Source: Misgurnus anguillicaudatus | Taxonomy: Eukaryota; Chordata; Actinopteri; Cypriniformes; Cobitidae | Assembly (NCBI RefSeq): GCF_027580225.2 | Contig: NC_073340.2 | Span: 17,740,001 to 17,804,000 of the forward strand | Direction: 5' to 3' | DNA length: 64,000 bases | Shown here: positions 11,899 through 25,142 of the stretch, one piece after another | Numbering within the stretch: position 1 is the stretch's first letter | How the letters are laid out: the number at the start of each line of letters is the position of its first letter | The notes under the pieces: generated by a model | The model's input: the letters and a program-made list of their open reading frames with translations, nothing else | Databases searched by the model: none | Told to the model about the DNA's origin: nothing | Program-made: the position numbers and the translations under genes

Positions 11899-12894
11899 GA
11901 AGAGTTTGGGTCCAAAACGCGATAAACATTATTTTTTGAAAAAAATGAGTTACTGCTAGAATCAGTATTATATCAGGTCAGTATTTAAAAGTAAATTCTT
12001 AATTTTACGCAAAATCTAATATCCGCCGTGTTATTCTGTCATCTTTTTCCCAAAACGCGATAAACGCCACTCCTCCTTTTCTACAGAATGCAATAAATCC
12101 CCTCCACAAATCACAGTGCACTATTCCACGCAATGTAAACAAACAATGGTGGCGCATTGAATACACAGAATCCTAGTTTTCCTCATCTACTTTGTACGTG
12201 ATCAACAAACAGACAAACACAAAATAATACTTTAATGGCATTGATAAACCTGTGGTGGTTTTCTGTGACGAGAAAGAAACGTAAGCCATCAACATCTAAT
12301 AATTTACGCGAGAGGCACTCGGGAGACTACCGCTTGTTCTCCCGACAGCATCAAGTTGCTCTCATGCTAACACATTGACCCCAGGGGATCTTATGAAAAT
12401 TTTTCTATAATTTTACTCAAAGTCAATGAAAATCGAGCAGGACCAAAACATTTTACAGCTGATCGCTGAGAAAAATGTTAAGCGACGACGTCAAGTATAA
12501 CTGCAGCAATGACACTGTTCTTAATATGACAAAGTAAGTGTTTTGAATAATCCCATTAATGTTTATTTTTTGAATCAGTGTGTACAAATGTTCAACTAAA
12601 TGAATATAAAATGGCAAAGATGAATGCACATTTATACATTGAATTAATAGATTTATAGCATTTTGAAAAAAACTTGTCATGGATTTATTGCATTTTTTTG
12701 GAAAAAATAATTATAATAAATTTTTGAAAATCAAGTTATGGATTTCAATTTTTAATGTTATTATAACCTAAAGATGCTATGTGAAAGTTTGTAACAGAAA
12801 ATGGTTTTCATCTTGTCAGTTTCTTGGTATAGAAAACACGTTTTTACCGAAATTTGTTAAAATGGATTTATTGCGTTTTGGATCCAAACTCTTC
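11899..12894 (-). mobile_element. ~1-kb TIR DNA element, copy 2, complete
   Basis: Terminal inverted repeats GAAGAGTTTGGGTCCAAAAC and GTTTTGGATCCAAACTCTTC, 996 bp. It is the full-length reference for copies 1001-1943 and 17141-19053. Flanks are AT-rich and no clear duplication is readable. Only short frames; non-autonomous. Confidence 0.85.
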
Positions 12895-13231
12895 ATTATA
12901 TATATATATATATAATTATACATGCATGTGTGCATATTTATAAATGCATAATTATTATACACAGTTCACACAAATATATGATATAAACAAAAACTTTTAT
13001 TCTGCTATAGATTAATCGTGATTAATCGTTATGCATCCCTAGAAGCTACTTATGAAATATGGATATTTTTCCTATAAAATCGCATTGATTATCCGCAGAA
13101 GACCTTCATTAACCCCATAGAGCTGTGTGGATTACTTCTGCGAAGGACAAACGCACTCCTTTGGGGCCCAAAGCCAGAAGTTGTTGCCCGATCCCTGCTT
13201 TCTAAAGCCTGGATGAGCAAGGACATGTATT

Positions 13232-13440
13232 GCACTGTAAAAAATAGCTGTAATTATGCAGCTGGTTGCCAGTAACTTACTGTAAAAGATAACGACTGAA
13301 AATGTTTCATGTTCATTTAACTTTGAACAAACTGTTACCAGTAAATAACATAAATGTAAAATCTACAGTAAGTTACTGGCAGCTAGTAGCCAGTAATACC
13401 CAATAATACTGTAATTTCTACAGACATTTTTTACGGTGTA
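13232..13440. mobile_element. MITE with CACTGTAAAAAAT ends
   Basis: Left GCACTGTAAAAAATAGCTGT and right ACAGACATTTTTTACGGTGT are inverted; TTACTGTAAAAG/AGTAAGTTACTGGC blocks extend the symmetry. About 209 bp. Typical of small Tc1-like MITEs in cyprinids. Confidence 0.7.
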
Positions 13441-15493
13441 TAATAACTCCAAATCTGTTCGTCTGAAAGAAGATCGACATGTGTATCTCAGATTGCTTGT
13501 TGTTAAGTAAATGAAAGGGGAATTTTAATATTTGAAATTTTAAAAGGCACAAATAGAGCCCGACACATGCAATTTAATTTGTGCTTGCACAAAAACAATA
13601 AACTTCTTTTAAGTTCATAGTTCTTCATTTTACACTTGTGGGCAATAAGTGGCAGGCATTTTGGAAGTATTGAATCACAACAAAGAATTTCAGCCAGCCT
13701 AATGTGCCTGCCTCACACCGGACGCATTAACACGGGGTAAAATCTCCAGTGGATTTTCGTCGGTCTGAAAAGAAGACGATAAACAAAAAACAAACAGTGT
13801 CGCAGCATCATTGTAGAGGCAATTTATAGAGCAGTGCGAGCAAATCTAGCCGTACTGATTAAACACAACTAATAGTGGTCTGGAGGTTTTAAAGGAAATT
13901 CAATTTGAACATAAGGGCTGAAGTACGGTTATGCAACCGGCAGCCCAACACGACACGATGTGAGCTGTGCTGCTGCTGTCAGATTCAGCACAGGACTGAG
14001 ATATAAAAGAAGACCCAAAAAAAAAAAGGTTGGACAGGCAGTAATAGAGAACGGGAAAGAATGAAGTGCTGAGCAGCTTTCAATCAAGCCTGAGCAGCGG
14101 GGAAGAAGCAGGTAAGTGTGGTGCAGCCATGCCCCCTACCAGTAAATCCATCCGTCTGTCCAAAAATGAGAACATGCACACACACATATCACACAAAGAA
14201 ACACTATTCAGTTGTGTGTGTAGAAGGCAGATCCGCAGTCTTAACTTGAGTAGCCGTTCAAGGAGCCTCCTCACGTTATATAACATCTAAAAACAGAGAT
14301 TCGGCTCCTTATTTGTCCATGGAGGAAAGCATCCTTATCCTCCGTGCTCAGCCAGGGAGGCTTCTTGTAGCGGGTTTAGGTGGGTATAAAACAGTATAAA
14401 GCAAATTTGGGGCTCAGACGCAAACTAGGATTTATCTCTCTCACTTGGCAGAACATAACTCAATAGTCCCTTGTGACCTCTGCTGAGACGTCCTCAGGTC
14501 CTTTGAAGCAGAAGTGTCTTCCATTTCAAAGACAGACTCAAAAACTGAAAACGTTTTTGTTCCACAAAATCCTTCCCGCAAGAACCTCTGTGGCCCCACT
14601 CGAAACCGACAGCGGCACGAGGAGATGCCAAGAGTCGGCACACTGAGCAGTCTGAACATGAAAGGATTCCCTCGCTGGCAGCGTTCAATCACCGTAACCC
14701 CTGTGTGACAGCTTTCCATTGTCTGTGTGCCAGGAGGCAGCTTCATTGGCACATACTTATTAGTACTTATTATGTGTTTTAATGGCAGGAACAGACACTT
14801 CAGATCTGAGAGCTGTTTCACAGTTAATCACATAAATCACATTGATCCGGCAGACAAACATTGACGCTTTAAATAAACACGGTTCCTAGATAGCACGCGT
14901 TTAAAAAGCAAGTGATTAACCAATAAACTACACATTGTAAATAATCCTGCGAGTCATACAGTACATCAGCAAAAATGCTTTTGTGTCAAAATCTGCTAAA
15001 ACATCAACTTTCTGCTCATCTGGACTCATCTGTCCATGGCATGCACATTATCTCCCAGTCATGGCCAACCAAAAAGCCATTATCTTCTCAGAATGTGCCA
15101 ACGGTTCTCTTTTAATCAAATCAGATTTGGTGTAAGGGTAAAATGGGTTTTTCATTAATTTCCTGTTTGTAATTGGGTCACGCTGCCAGACACTGAACTA
15201 ACAATAAACCAATGTGATGCAGCCGCGTGAATGGAAATCAGAACTGATCGATCCAGGACCCAAGTGGAATAGACAATTAGCCAGTGAAATGCAGGAAGTG
15301 AAGCAAATTTCCTGTTATGAAGAGATCTGAAATGCTGGTTTTTGACTCATTTGTTTGTGTGGACTAGTGTGTCTGTAAACAGCATCCATTTTGGATTAAT
15401 ATTTTGCCTCATAAACATGCCATATGGATGAACATTTGATTAATTGACGGACAAGCAGTGTATACTGTATCTATTGGCATTTTAAAGATTCTG
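13441..15493. other. Apparently single-copy intronic stretch
   Basis: No repeat partner, no spliced exon. Overlapping short frames at 14080-14820 on both strands have no recognisable domain. Confidence 0.35.
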
Positions 15494-17087
15494 GGGCCGG
15501 ATTCACAAAACATTCTTAAGAAGAAAAATCTTCTTAACTGCCATTTTTATCTTAAATTCAAGCCTAAGAAAAAAGTTAAGAATATTTTGTATTCTCAAAA
15601 AAGCTTCTTAAGAAAGTTCTTATTTTTTCCCTTAAGTTATGTTCTTAAGAAAAAACGTAAGAAGAATACAGAATACATCTTAAAGTTAGAATAACCTTAC
15701 AGTAGTCTTAAATCTCAAAATGTAAGATGTTTTATAAGTTAATGTGGTTGTTTTAAATGTGACATGTTGTATTTTGTAGCCTGAAATGGCAATTTAATCA
15801 GTTTACTTCACATAGATTAGTTTAAAGAGGAATTCCACACACATATAATGAAGTTTAATGGCTTACTCAGTAATATGTCATGAAACACAAATAAGTATTA
15901 GTGATAATATTAGCAAACATTTAACTTCCTCCGTAACTGTGAAATTACTTAACAGCTAAAAGTCGCTCTAAGCGAACCGGTAATTGCTCTGTCATGTGAG
16001 TCGAGGGCTCCGAAACCCCGGACACGCTTCACCCTCCGCGTCCGTCTTTTGACGCGTGAGCGCGTGTCGCGGGAGACGAAGCCGTGGGCATGGAGAGTGA
16101 AGCACGCACACCCAGAGCGCTCGACCCATATGACGGACCGATTGGGAGATTATGGAATTATATTTACGCACCGCACCGCCTTAATACTAGCTGGCCTCTG
16201 TTACAACAGCGAATCCTGTAGTAGTCTTAAAGGAATATTCAATTTTCTTAAAAGAAAAATCCAGATAATTTACTCACCACCATGTCATCCAAAATGTTGA
16301 TGTCTTTCTTTGTTCAGTCGAGAAGAAATTATGTTTTTTGAGGAAAACATTGCAGGATTTTTCTAATTTTAATGGACTTTAATAGACACCAACAATTAAC
16401 ACTTAACTCAACACTTAACAGTTTTTTTCAACAGAGTTTCAAAGGACTATAAACAATCCCAAACGAGGCATAAGGGTCTTATCTAGCAAAACGATTGTCA
16501 TTTTTACAAGAAAAACAACATATATACACTTTTAAACCACAACTTCTCGTCTAGATCCGGTCGTGATGCACCAGCTGTTTATAGTCCTAGGGGACTGTTT
16601 ATAGTCCTTTGAAACTCCGTTGAAAAAAACTGTTACGTCTTGAGTTAAGTGTTAATTGTTGGTGTCTATTAAAGTCCATTAAAATGAGAAAACTCCTGCA
16701 ATGTTTTCCTCAAAAAACATAATTTCTTCTCGACTGAGCAACATTTTGGATGACATGGTGGTGAGTAAATTATCTGGATTTTTCTTTTAAGAAAATTGAA
16801 TATTCCTTTAATGCATCACTCGTTTGTATCGCGTTAATGATCGCAAGGTAGTCAAAAGATTAATAAATAAGTGTATTGTTACCTCATTAGCAGGGTATCA
16901 TAATTAATTTCAAAGCTTGTCATTTTATTCTTAAGACACAAATTTAAGATATTCTTATGAAAAAAATTGAGAAATTCTTAAGAAATGTTCAAGAATTGCA
17001 CTTAGGAACATTCTTACGCACTTCTTATAATTTATCTTAAGAACTTTCTTATTTTTTGTCTTAAGTGTGTTTTCGTGAATCCGGCCC
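15494..17087. mobile_element. TIR element (GGGCCGGATTCAC ends), interrupted
   Basis: Left GGGCCGGATTCACAAAACA followed by repeated TCTTAAGAA words; right TGTTTTCGTGAATCCGGCCC preceded by the same CTTAAGAA words. CTG flanks both ends (15491-15493, 17088-17090), possibly a 3-bp duplication. A GC/CpG-rich core (15970-16190) and a TTAA foldback (16227-16811) sit inside. Confidence 0.75.
16227..16811. mobile_element. TTAA-flanked foldback element, 585 bp
   Basis: Begins TTAAAGGAATATTC and ends GAATATTCCTTTAA; arms of about 200 bp are near-perfect inverted copies (ATCCAGATAATTTACTCACC, GTCGAGAAGAAATTATG, TTAAGTGTTAATTGTTGGTG). A copy of the left arm is inserted at 61129-61466. Confidence 0.85.
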
Positions 17088-17395
17088 CTGGTGTCTGAAT
17101 TTCTTTTTCTGCATCTTAATCTAAGTTTGGTTGCATATTTGAAAAGTTTGGTTCCAAAGCGCAATAAAATATAAAAAAATGAGTTACTGCCAAAATCCGT
17201 ATTGTATCAGGTCATTATTTAAAAGTAAATTCTTAATTTTATGCAAAATCCAATATCCAATGTCATCTTTTCTCTCTTTTTTCCCAAAATGCAATAAACA
17301 CCACTCCTCCTTTTCTGCAGAATGCAATAAATCCACTCCACAAATTACAGCGCACCATTCCATGCATTGTAAACAAACAATGGCAGCGCGTTGAG

Positions 17396-17984
17396 TAGGG
17401 CTGTGCCGATAGACGATAGTATCGTGTATCGACGATCTTCAGACATATCGCCAATGGCGGGCTTTCATGGCGATAGTCATGACGATAGTTGGGGAATGGT
17501 TATTATTATCATCATAGTTTTACATTAACACCCACATTGCATGCTTTTCCTCGCATGAGGGTTTGTGGGCTTCGCTTTACGCGGAGAGCTTGTAAAGAGA
17601 GAATTCCTTCTTGCACGTACCTGCACTTAATGCGCGCGTCTTGGACTCCTTATAGCAAATCCATCGTGTCATGAACAGCTGCGCTTCTCTCTGTCTCACG
17701 TGCACGCGCTCTCGCATCTGTCCGAAGTCTAAACATAAACTAAAGTAGTAATCCTCATGTCTTTGTTCCGTTTAATGCGTTTCATGCGAGCTCAGGCAAA
17801 CTTTACTTTTTGTTTAGAATATGACCCGCTGCATATTGGCGCCTCTCTCACTCTCGCGTACGTGCAGAGAGCTGCGCTCTGTCCGAAGTCAGATCACTAA
17901 TCCCATTTATGATATGCATTTCAATGAGTTGTAGCAACACGTCCCTTGTGTTTAAAATATGATTGTGTTTAAAATATGATCGCG

Positions 17985-18045
<61 letters not shown>

Positions 18046-18314
18046 GATGCATGTTTTTACAGTTATTAAGTAATCATGATTAGGGTTTTAATGATGGCTC
18101 GCATTAATGGCATCAGTTTTAAAAAGGTTGCGGTCATGACGGTGTTGCTCCTGTCCTTTTTTGTCCACCAATCAAGGGACTTGTTATAATGAGTAAAAAA
18201 TGTACAAATAAAAATGAGTAAACTACTGCCCCGCCCCACGATACTATCGTGTATCGCCGATCTCACAGGCTGACGATAGGACGATCTCAAAATGGGGCAT
18301 ATCGCCCAACACTA
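17396..18314. mobile_element. hAT element, TSD GCGTTGAG, 919 bp
   Basis: Ends TAGGGCTGTGCCGATA and ATATCGCCCAACACTA, with inner ACGATAGTATCGTGTATCG repeats on both sides. Exact 8-bp duplication GCGTTGAG at 17388-17395 and 18315-18322; the sister TIR copy shows the empty site (GCATTGAATACACAG near 12152). Contains a GT microsatellite. No transposase frame. Confidence 0.92.
17987..18040 (+). repeat. (GT)n microsatellite
   Basis: Uninterrupted GT dinucleotides, about 25 units, inside the hAT element. Confidence 0.95.
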
Positions 18315-19187
18315 GCGTTGAGTACACGGAATATTAGTTTTCCTCATCTATTTTGTGATCAACAAACAAAAACAAAATAATACTTTAATAGCATTGATAA
18401 ACCTGTGGTGGTGTTCTGTGACGAGAAAGAACGTAAGACATCAACATCTAATAATTTACGCGAGAGGCACTCGGGAGCCGGTTGCTTGTTCTCCCGACAG
18501 CATCAAGCTTCTGTCATGCTAACACATTGACCCCAGGGGATCTTATAAAAAACTTTCCATTATTTTACTAAGTCAATGGAAATCAAGCCGGACCAAAACA
18601 TTTTACAGCTGATAACTATGAAAAATTTTAAACAACGACGTCCCAAGGATGACAGCAGCAATGACTATTTGACAAAGTAAGTGTTTTGGTTACCCTAATG
18701 CCATTAATGTTTATTTTTTTAATCAGTGTATACCACTAGTCAACTAAATGAATATAACATGGCAAAGATGAATGCACATTTATACATTGATTCAATAGAT
18801 TTATAGCATTTTGAAAAAAAAACTTGTCATGGATTTATTGCATTTTTTGGAAAAAATAATTTGTTTTTATAATAAATCTTTGAAAATCAAGTTATGGATT
18901 TGAATTTTTTATGTTTTTATAACCTAAAGATGCTATGTGAAAGTTTGTAACAGAAAATACTGTTTTTCATCTTGTCACTTTCTTGGTATAGAAAACACGT
19001 TTTTACTGAAATTAGTCAAAATAGATTTATTGCGTTTTGGAACCAAACTCTTCATTTGAGTAACAACTCTACTTGGGGATATATCTTATACTGAAACATT
19101 AAACCATAGTGTCAACTATGCACTGCTTGTCTCCGAGTATAAACTGATGGATAATGCATGTGAATACGGTATATTGCATCAACTCAC

Positions 19188-19327
19188 TGGCAGAAAGGCA
19201 GCAGCTGCAGTAAGGTCTCCTTGGTGGGATGGGCAGTGAATTCAGGCAGTGTCTGGATCAGTTTATTCATCACCATACGTAGGTACGACTGCAGCTGTTT
19301 CCTTCTTTCTTCTACGAACTTGGCATC
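19188..19327 (-). CDS. snx29: snx29 coding exon, C-terminal helices of PX domain (140 nt)
   Basis: Minus-strand exon with acceptor TTTTTGCAG and strong donor CCA|GTGAGT. It begins in phase 0 with DAKFVEERRKQLQ, the basic alpha-helix that follows the proline loop in PX domains, continues through SYLRMVMNKLIQTLPEF and HPTKETLLQLLPF, and ends with two bases of a codon. The match to the end of the SNX29 PX domain is close (from memory). The intron separating it from the previous exon is about 21.4 kb. I found no following terminal exon in positions 1-19187, so the last coding exon probably lies before position 1 or is too short to spot by eye. Confidence 0.93.
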
Positions 19328-20059
19328 CTGCAAAAACACACACAGGGAGAGTTAGGATTTGCTGCAGGCTATTTAACTAAACTGGCAGACCCATCTTTAA
19401 AAGAGGCCAGTAAAAGATAAATCAATTGCAAAGGTGGAAAATATTTTTTTCTGGTCTGTAATGTTTCAAATGGTAAACAAGTAAATTTTCATTAGCATTT
19501 TCAATCATTTTTAATAAAGTTTGTTCTTTGTTCACATGCTCAAATCCTAGAGAGCCAGAGGCAAGAACGTTTTTTTTTTTAAATTGATGTTTTCATGCAC
19601 AGTCGAGCAATGTCAGTTTTATATGTGCCCCAGTCTGTGAAAACCCAGATTAAAAACCCAGTGATTTGTTTTCTACCTAAACTAATGTAAAGAACATTCA
19701 GTGAAAATATAACCTTGCTATCTTAAATATTGATGTTATGTCATTATGTGTTAATTCAGTCTATAGGCATGCAATAATAAAATAAAATTATAATAACCAT
19801 AAGATCAATTACAGCTTACAGGACTATGTTTGTGCTGCTTAAGATACTGAGTTTATTAACAATTCTCCAACAAAGTGCTTCATAGTCAATTAGTAGTCAT
19901 TAGTAATAGTAATAAACCTACCTCACCGTCCATCTAAACAAAACTACTCTTTTAGATTTTTGCACCACATTGACCGGTTGTATTTATGATGTATTTTTGT
20001 AAAGAATGCATGTAGTGTTTCTTTACAAGATAACTTTGCCATATAATTGCCTGGCACAC

Positions 20060-21083
20060 TTAAAGGAAAACACCCCCATTTTTAATAATTTACTATGTCC
20101 TTTCCTTAACTTAGATGAATTAATATACCTATCTTTTTTCAATGCATGCACTTTTATGTTTGTATAGCACGTCGTGAATGTGTTAGCATTTAGCCTCGCC
20201 CCATTCACTCCCCAGGATCCAAACAGGGATGAACTCAGAAGCCACCAAACACTTTCATGTTTTCCCTATTTAAAGACTGTTATACGAGTAGTTACATGAG
20301 TAACTATGGTGGCACAAAATACGTGGCGATTTTTTAAGCGGATAACAATGAGAACTACATTGTATGGTGGAAGAGCACTTAGTTTGCAGCAGTCCGACAT
20401 TGGCGCGCAGCATCATCTTCACTCCTGACTACTCACACTCTCACTCAAACGTCCATCAATATTACTGCGCCCGAGGTCAAAGTGCTGGAAAAGATACAAT
20501 ATAGTTCTCATTTTTTATAAAAAAAAGTGCTTAAAAACCATTACGTTTTGTGCCACCATACTTACTTGTGTAGCTACTCATGTGGCAGCCTTTAAGTGGG
20601 GAAAACATGGAGGTGTTTGGTGGCATCTAAATTCCTCCCTGTTTGGATCCTAATGAATGAATGGGGATAGGCTAAATGCTAACACATTCACGACACGCTG
20701 TACAAAGATTAAGTGCACGCATTAAATAAAGAAACGTATGTATTAATGCAGTGGTTTTCAAACTGGGGGTCACGAGATGGTGCCAGGGGGGCCACAGTTT
20801 TATGACATTTTATGAAATACATTAATTTATCATGAATTCTGTATAATTAAACCTTAAAAAAAATAAGGCTACTTACCAAAAGCAGTACTTTTTTGTATAA
20901 TTAAATTTTTTTATTAAAATGTTGAGTTTTAGAACAGTTTTTTGTCACAAATTTTCTTTGGGGGGCCGCGCCGTACACAAGGGGGGCCGCACGCTGAAAA
21001 AGTTTGGGAACCACTGTATTAATGAATCTAAGTTGAGGTAAGAACATCAGAAAATATAAAAAAATGATGGTGTTTTCCTTTAA
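20060..21083. mobile_element. TTAA-flanked foldback element, 1.02 kb
   Basis: TTAAAGGAAAACACC at the left, GGTGTTTTCCTTTAA at the right. Long arms are inverted copies (AACAGGGATGAA/TTCCTCCCTGTTTGG, AAACATGGAGGTGTTTGGTGG, GTTTTGTGCCACCATA). The right arm is interrupted by the MITE 20749-21016. A partial relative lies at 60968-61560. Confidence 0.85.
20749..21016. mobile_element. hAT MITE, TSD TATTAATG
   Basis: Ends CAGTGGTTTTCAAACTGGGG and AGTTTGGGAACCACTG; exact 8-bp duplication TATTAATG at 20741-20748 and 21017-21024. Same family as 37730-38007 and 49597-49892 (GGCACCATCTCG, GGGGGGCCGC blocks). Confidence 0.93.
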
Positions 21084-21583
21084 CTCTTTCGCCGGCTTTG
21101 ACGAGATAACTCGTCAAAGAGAAAACGCATCCCTGCCAATGACGAGAATTTCCGGCTTTCTGCAATACCGCTATTATCCACCAGGTGGCGCAACTTACTT
21201 CCGCATCTTATGCAACCCGGAAGTAGCGCCTCACGTGAAAGAGAAAGAACTCTGTGTATGTTTTAAAGATCGCTCTGAATGGGATCTCTATCAAAAGTCC
21301 TTCACAAAAATGGAATTACCTCAGCTTTTTGCTTAAAATTGGGTGTTTTTGAAGAAACCTACCCATATTTGAAAGCTGATAAAAAGAGAACTAATGAAGG
21401 TAGGATGAACCGTTTTTTTTTTTTTGAAAGCAGAGGGTCTGTTCTTTCATTTGATATATTGTTTGTTTATATATTTTAAGAAGAACATTTTCTGGAAGGC
21501 ATTAAATTTTTGTGAAAATCATGAAAAAATCCTGTCGCTGGCTGGCAACTTTTTTTAAAAACGCTGGGGGGAAAGAGTTAATA
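21080..21583 (+). mobile_element. TTAA-flanked element abutting the previous one
   Basis: Starts TTAACTCTTTCGCCGGC and ends GCTGGGGGGAAAGAGTTAA. It shares its left TTAA with the element 20060-21083. Reverse relative at 8976-9403. The frame 21235-21335 includes CFKDRSEWDLY; whether it was ever translated is unknown. Confidence 0.7.
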
Positions 21584-21690
21584 CAGTGTATTTAGTCGTC
21601 TTTGCAAATCCATATAAATTTCTTTTTTTAGAGCATTGTCGTGTGAAATTATTACAAAAGCGCAAAGAAAAAGCTTGTCATGTAAACATA

Positions 21691-22140
21691 CACAAAAACA
21701 AGTACAAAATCAAAAACTACCTTTATGGTTGTGAACTGCTGACATTATGAGATTAAAGTAAAAAATCATTATCTGGATGACTTATAAGGCTTTTTGTAGT
21801 TGAGGACTTTCTGAAATGAGTCAGTTTCATTATTTTCATCTTACCATCTCGTATCATCAAAACTTGCACAGAATTTACAACATCAAAACATCACAACATC
21901 CTGATTTTTACCCAGCATATTAAGCTGATGGGTAACCAGATCAAAGTCAGTGCTGTGGCGGCCGTGACATCAAAAGCAAATGGGATAGAACAAGGAAAAG
22001 TGAGTGAGAGAGATTAATATGTTAATAATGTCCCCTTGATGGCTGATTAATTGGTCTTTGTGCTTCAGTACTCGTCTCTATGTGTGTGTGTATACAGTAT
22101 ATGTGTGTGTGTGTGTGAACTGGAGTCATGTCTCGTGTGC
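21691..22140. other. Intronic sequence, nothing recognised
   Basis: Contains short GT runs at 22081-22118, otherwise unremarkable. Confidence 0.35.
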
Positions 22141-23639
<1,499 letters not shown>

Positions 23640-24180
23640 GGATGTTGACTACTCTATATGTAGCGTCACCCACTCCATCAGAGGGCAACCACTCAATCAC
23701 CTGACAACAGTAAAGCGCATTAGGAAGTGTGTTTGTGAGCCATCGAAACCACTGTCACCCTGCATTTCAGTATTAGTGCAGGGCATGACGTTTCAATGGT
23801 GATCTATCATCAACAGGCATGAAAGGCATAAAAGTTGATTATGATATGGGATATGTGGAGAAGATCACTGTTGTCAGATTAGCTTACCCATGAGGGCTGT
23901 GCCTGCCAAGACTAATTTAATGCTCCATCTGAAGATCCACAGTGTCCCAGAACCGCTTTATACGTAAAAACAATGTGAATGAAGACAGACACAATGCACA
24001 AATCACAGCACTTTAAGTAACACTCATTTTGAATAACATTATGGCTCCATATAACAGTTTTTATTACTGTGGTGTCCTTGTAATGTTCCAGTACTGTAGA
24101 AAAGATTATATAACAGATGCTGCAGTTTATTAGTATGAATATGGAAAAGTGCAATGCTCAATACAGACGCTTTAATGATG
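23640..24180. other. Intronic sequence, nothing recognised
   Basis: No repeat partner or exon seen. Confidence 0.35.
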
Positions 24181-24236
24181 AAACTCACTTTGGATAAAAG
24201 TGTCTGCCAGATGCACAAATTTAAATGTAACAAGCT
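24181..24236 (+). mobile_element. SINE/LINE tail fragment
   Basis: CACTTTGGATAAAAGTGTCT followed by GCCAGATGC and ATTTAAATGTAA is the tail shared by many fish SINEs and L2-like LINEs. Only the tail is clear. Confidence 0.6.
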
Positions 24237-24597
24237 GTGACCACTACAAAGGGAGTCAGAACATTGGTCTCATTGGTCTAAAATCCCATTCCACATTATT
24301 ACATTATTTCAACAGCTTTTGTCCAATCAAATGCGCCATTTCTTTCTAATATTGTAAAGCACATTGGTCAACTTGTGTTGTTTTAATTGTGCTATATAAA
24401 TAAACTTGCCATTGCATCTTCTGCATATTTAACCCCTTACTGTGAGGCATTATGATGGTAAGATCCATCTTTTCACACATTTTACACAACTTTACAAAAG
24501 GTCCAACCGTTCACTGATGATCAAGAAAGCAAAGCACATTTTTATGCAAAGTATACCATGGGTTATTTTGTAAATGTACTCATTATGTGGCTTGTGC

Positions 24598-25142
24598 ACT
24601 GTCAGAAAAAAAATGCAAAATACGTACCCCAGCTGTAAATGAGATGGTACCATTTTAAAGGGGACATTTCGCAAGACTTTTTTAAGATGTAAAATAAATC
24701 TTTGGTGTCCCCAGAGTACGTATGTAAAGATTTAGCTCAAAATACCATATAGATAATATAGTATTTGTAGGTGTGAGCAAAAATGTGCCATTTTGGGTGT
24801 GTCCTTTCAAATGCAAATGAGCTGATCTCTGCATTAAATGTCAGTGCCGTGGTTGGATAGTGCAGATTAAGGGGCAGTAGTATTATCCTTTTCTGACATC
24901 ACAAGGGGAGCCAAATTTCAATTACCTATTTTTTCACATTCTTGCACAGAATGATTTACCCAAACTCAGTTACTGGGTTGATCTTTTTCACATTTTCTAA
25001 GTTAATAGAATCACTGGCGACCCAATTATAGCACATGGAAAAAGTTAGATTTTCATGATATGTCACCTTTAAAAAGTACACATTTGGACCTAAAGAGTTC
25101 AAATTAGTACCTCAGAGGTACATATTGGAAGCAAATGTATAC
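24598..25142. mobile_element. MITE (CACTGTCAGAAAAAAA end) split by a TTAA element
   Basis: The left arm 24598-24657 has CACTGTCAGAAAAAAAATGC and GTACCCCAGCTGTAAATGAG, related to 4695-4894. The likely continuation 25072-25142 has the AGTACC/GGTACATAT words. The far terminus is replaced by the Tc1-like element at 25145. Confidence 0.6.
24655..25072. mobile_element. TTAA-flanked element (AAAGGGGACAT ends), 418 bp
   Basis: Left TTAAAGGGGACATTTCG, right CATGATATGTCACCTTTAA. Inserted in a MITE. I recognise it as a repeat very common in zebrafish-like genomes; no coding. Confidence 0.75.

Larger units (their letters stand above)
10105..13041. mobile_element. hAT MITE with GAAGCTAC target duplication, split by two insertions
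   Basis: Ends TAGGGATGTATAACGATTAA and TTAATCGTTATGCATCCCTA are inverted. The 8-bp duplication GAAGCTAC flanks it exactly (10097-10104, 13042-13049). Its own sequence is only about 275 bp (10105-10230 and 12895-13041); the rest is the hAT 10231-11886 and the TIR element 11899-12894. Confidence 0.9.
9650..13209. mobile_element. Large foldback element, host of several nested insertions
   Basis: The left arm, 9650-9773 plus 9976-10104, reappears inverted at 13042-13209: CAACTTCTG, GCAGAAGTAATCCACACAGC, GGTTAAT..AAGGTCTTCT and AATCGATGCGATTTT blocks are mirrored. The left arm is broken by a MITE (9774-9975) and the centre by the hAT MITE 10105-13041. Without insertions the element would be under 0.5 kb. 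Non-coding; family unknown. Confidence 0.7.
17141..19053 (-). mobile_element. ~1-kb TIR DNA element, copy 3, split by a hAT
   Basis: Ends GAAAAGTTTGGTTCCAAAGC and GTTTTGGAACCAAACTCTTC. Removing the hAT and one duplication copy leaves about 986 bp, collinear with 11899-12894. ATTT occurs on both sides (17137-17140, 19054-19057), a possible 4-bp duplication. Confidence 0.85.
19752..21690. mobile_element. hAT-like element, copy B, 3' part split by two TTAA elements
   Basis: 19752-20059 and 21584-21690 are the two halves of a sequence paralogous to 6608-6950 (order: CAGTCTATA, GAGTTTATTAAC, TTCTTTACAA, CTGGCACAC | CAGTGTATTTAGT, GCAAAGAAAAAGCTTGTCATGTAAA). The 5' part is absent. The break corresponds to TTAA elements 20060-21083 and 21080-21583. 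Confidence 0.6.

Noticed and set aside
14441..14821. 126-codon minus-strand open frame
   Set aside because: Overlaps other frames on both strands, no recognisable domain, no acceptor/donor pair consistent with the snx29 phases.
1..19187. Terminal exon of snx29 downstream of 19188
   Set aside because: I looked for a minus-strand exon continuing after PFC with a terminal stop and found none I could support; it may be beyond the window.
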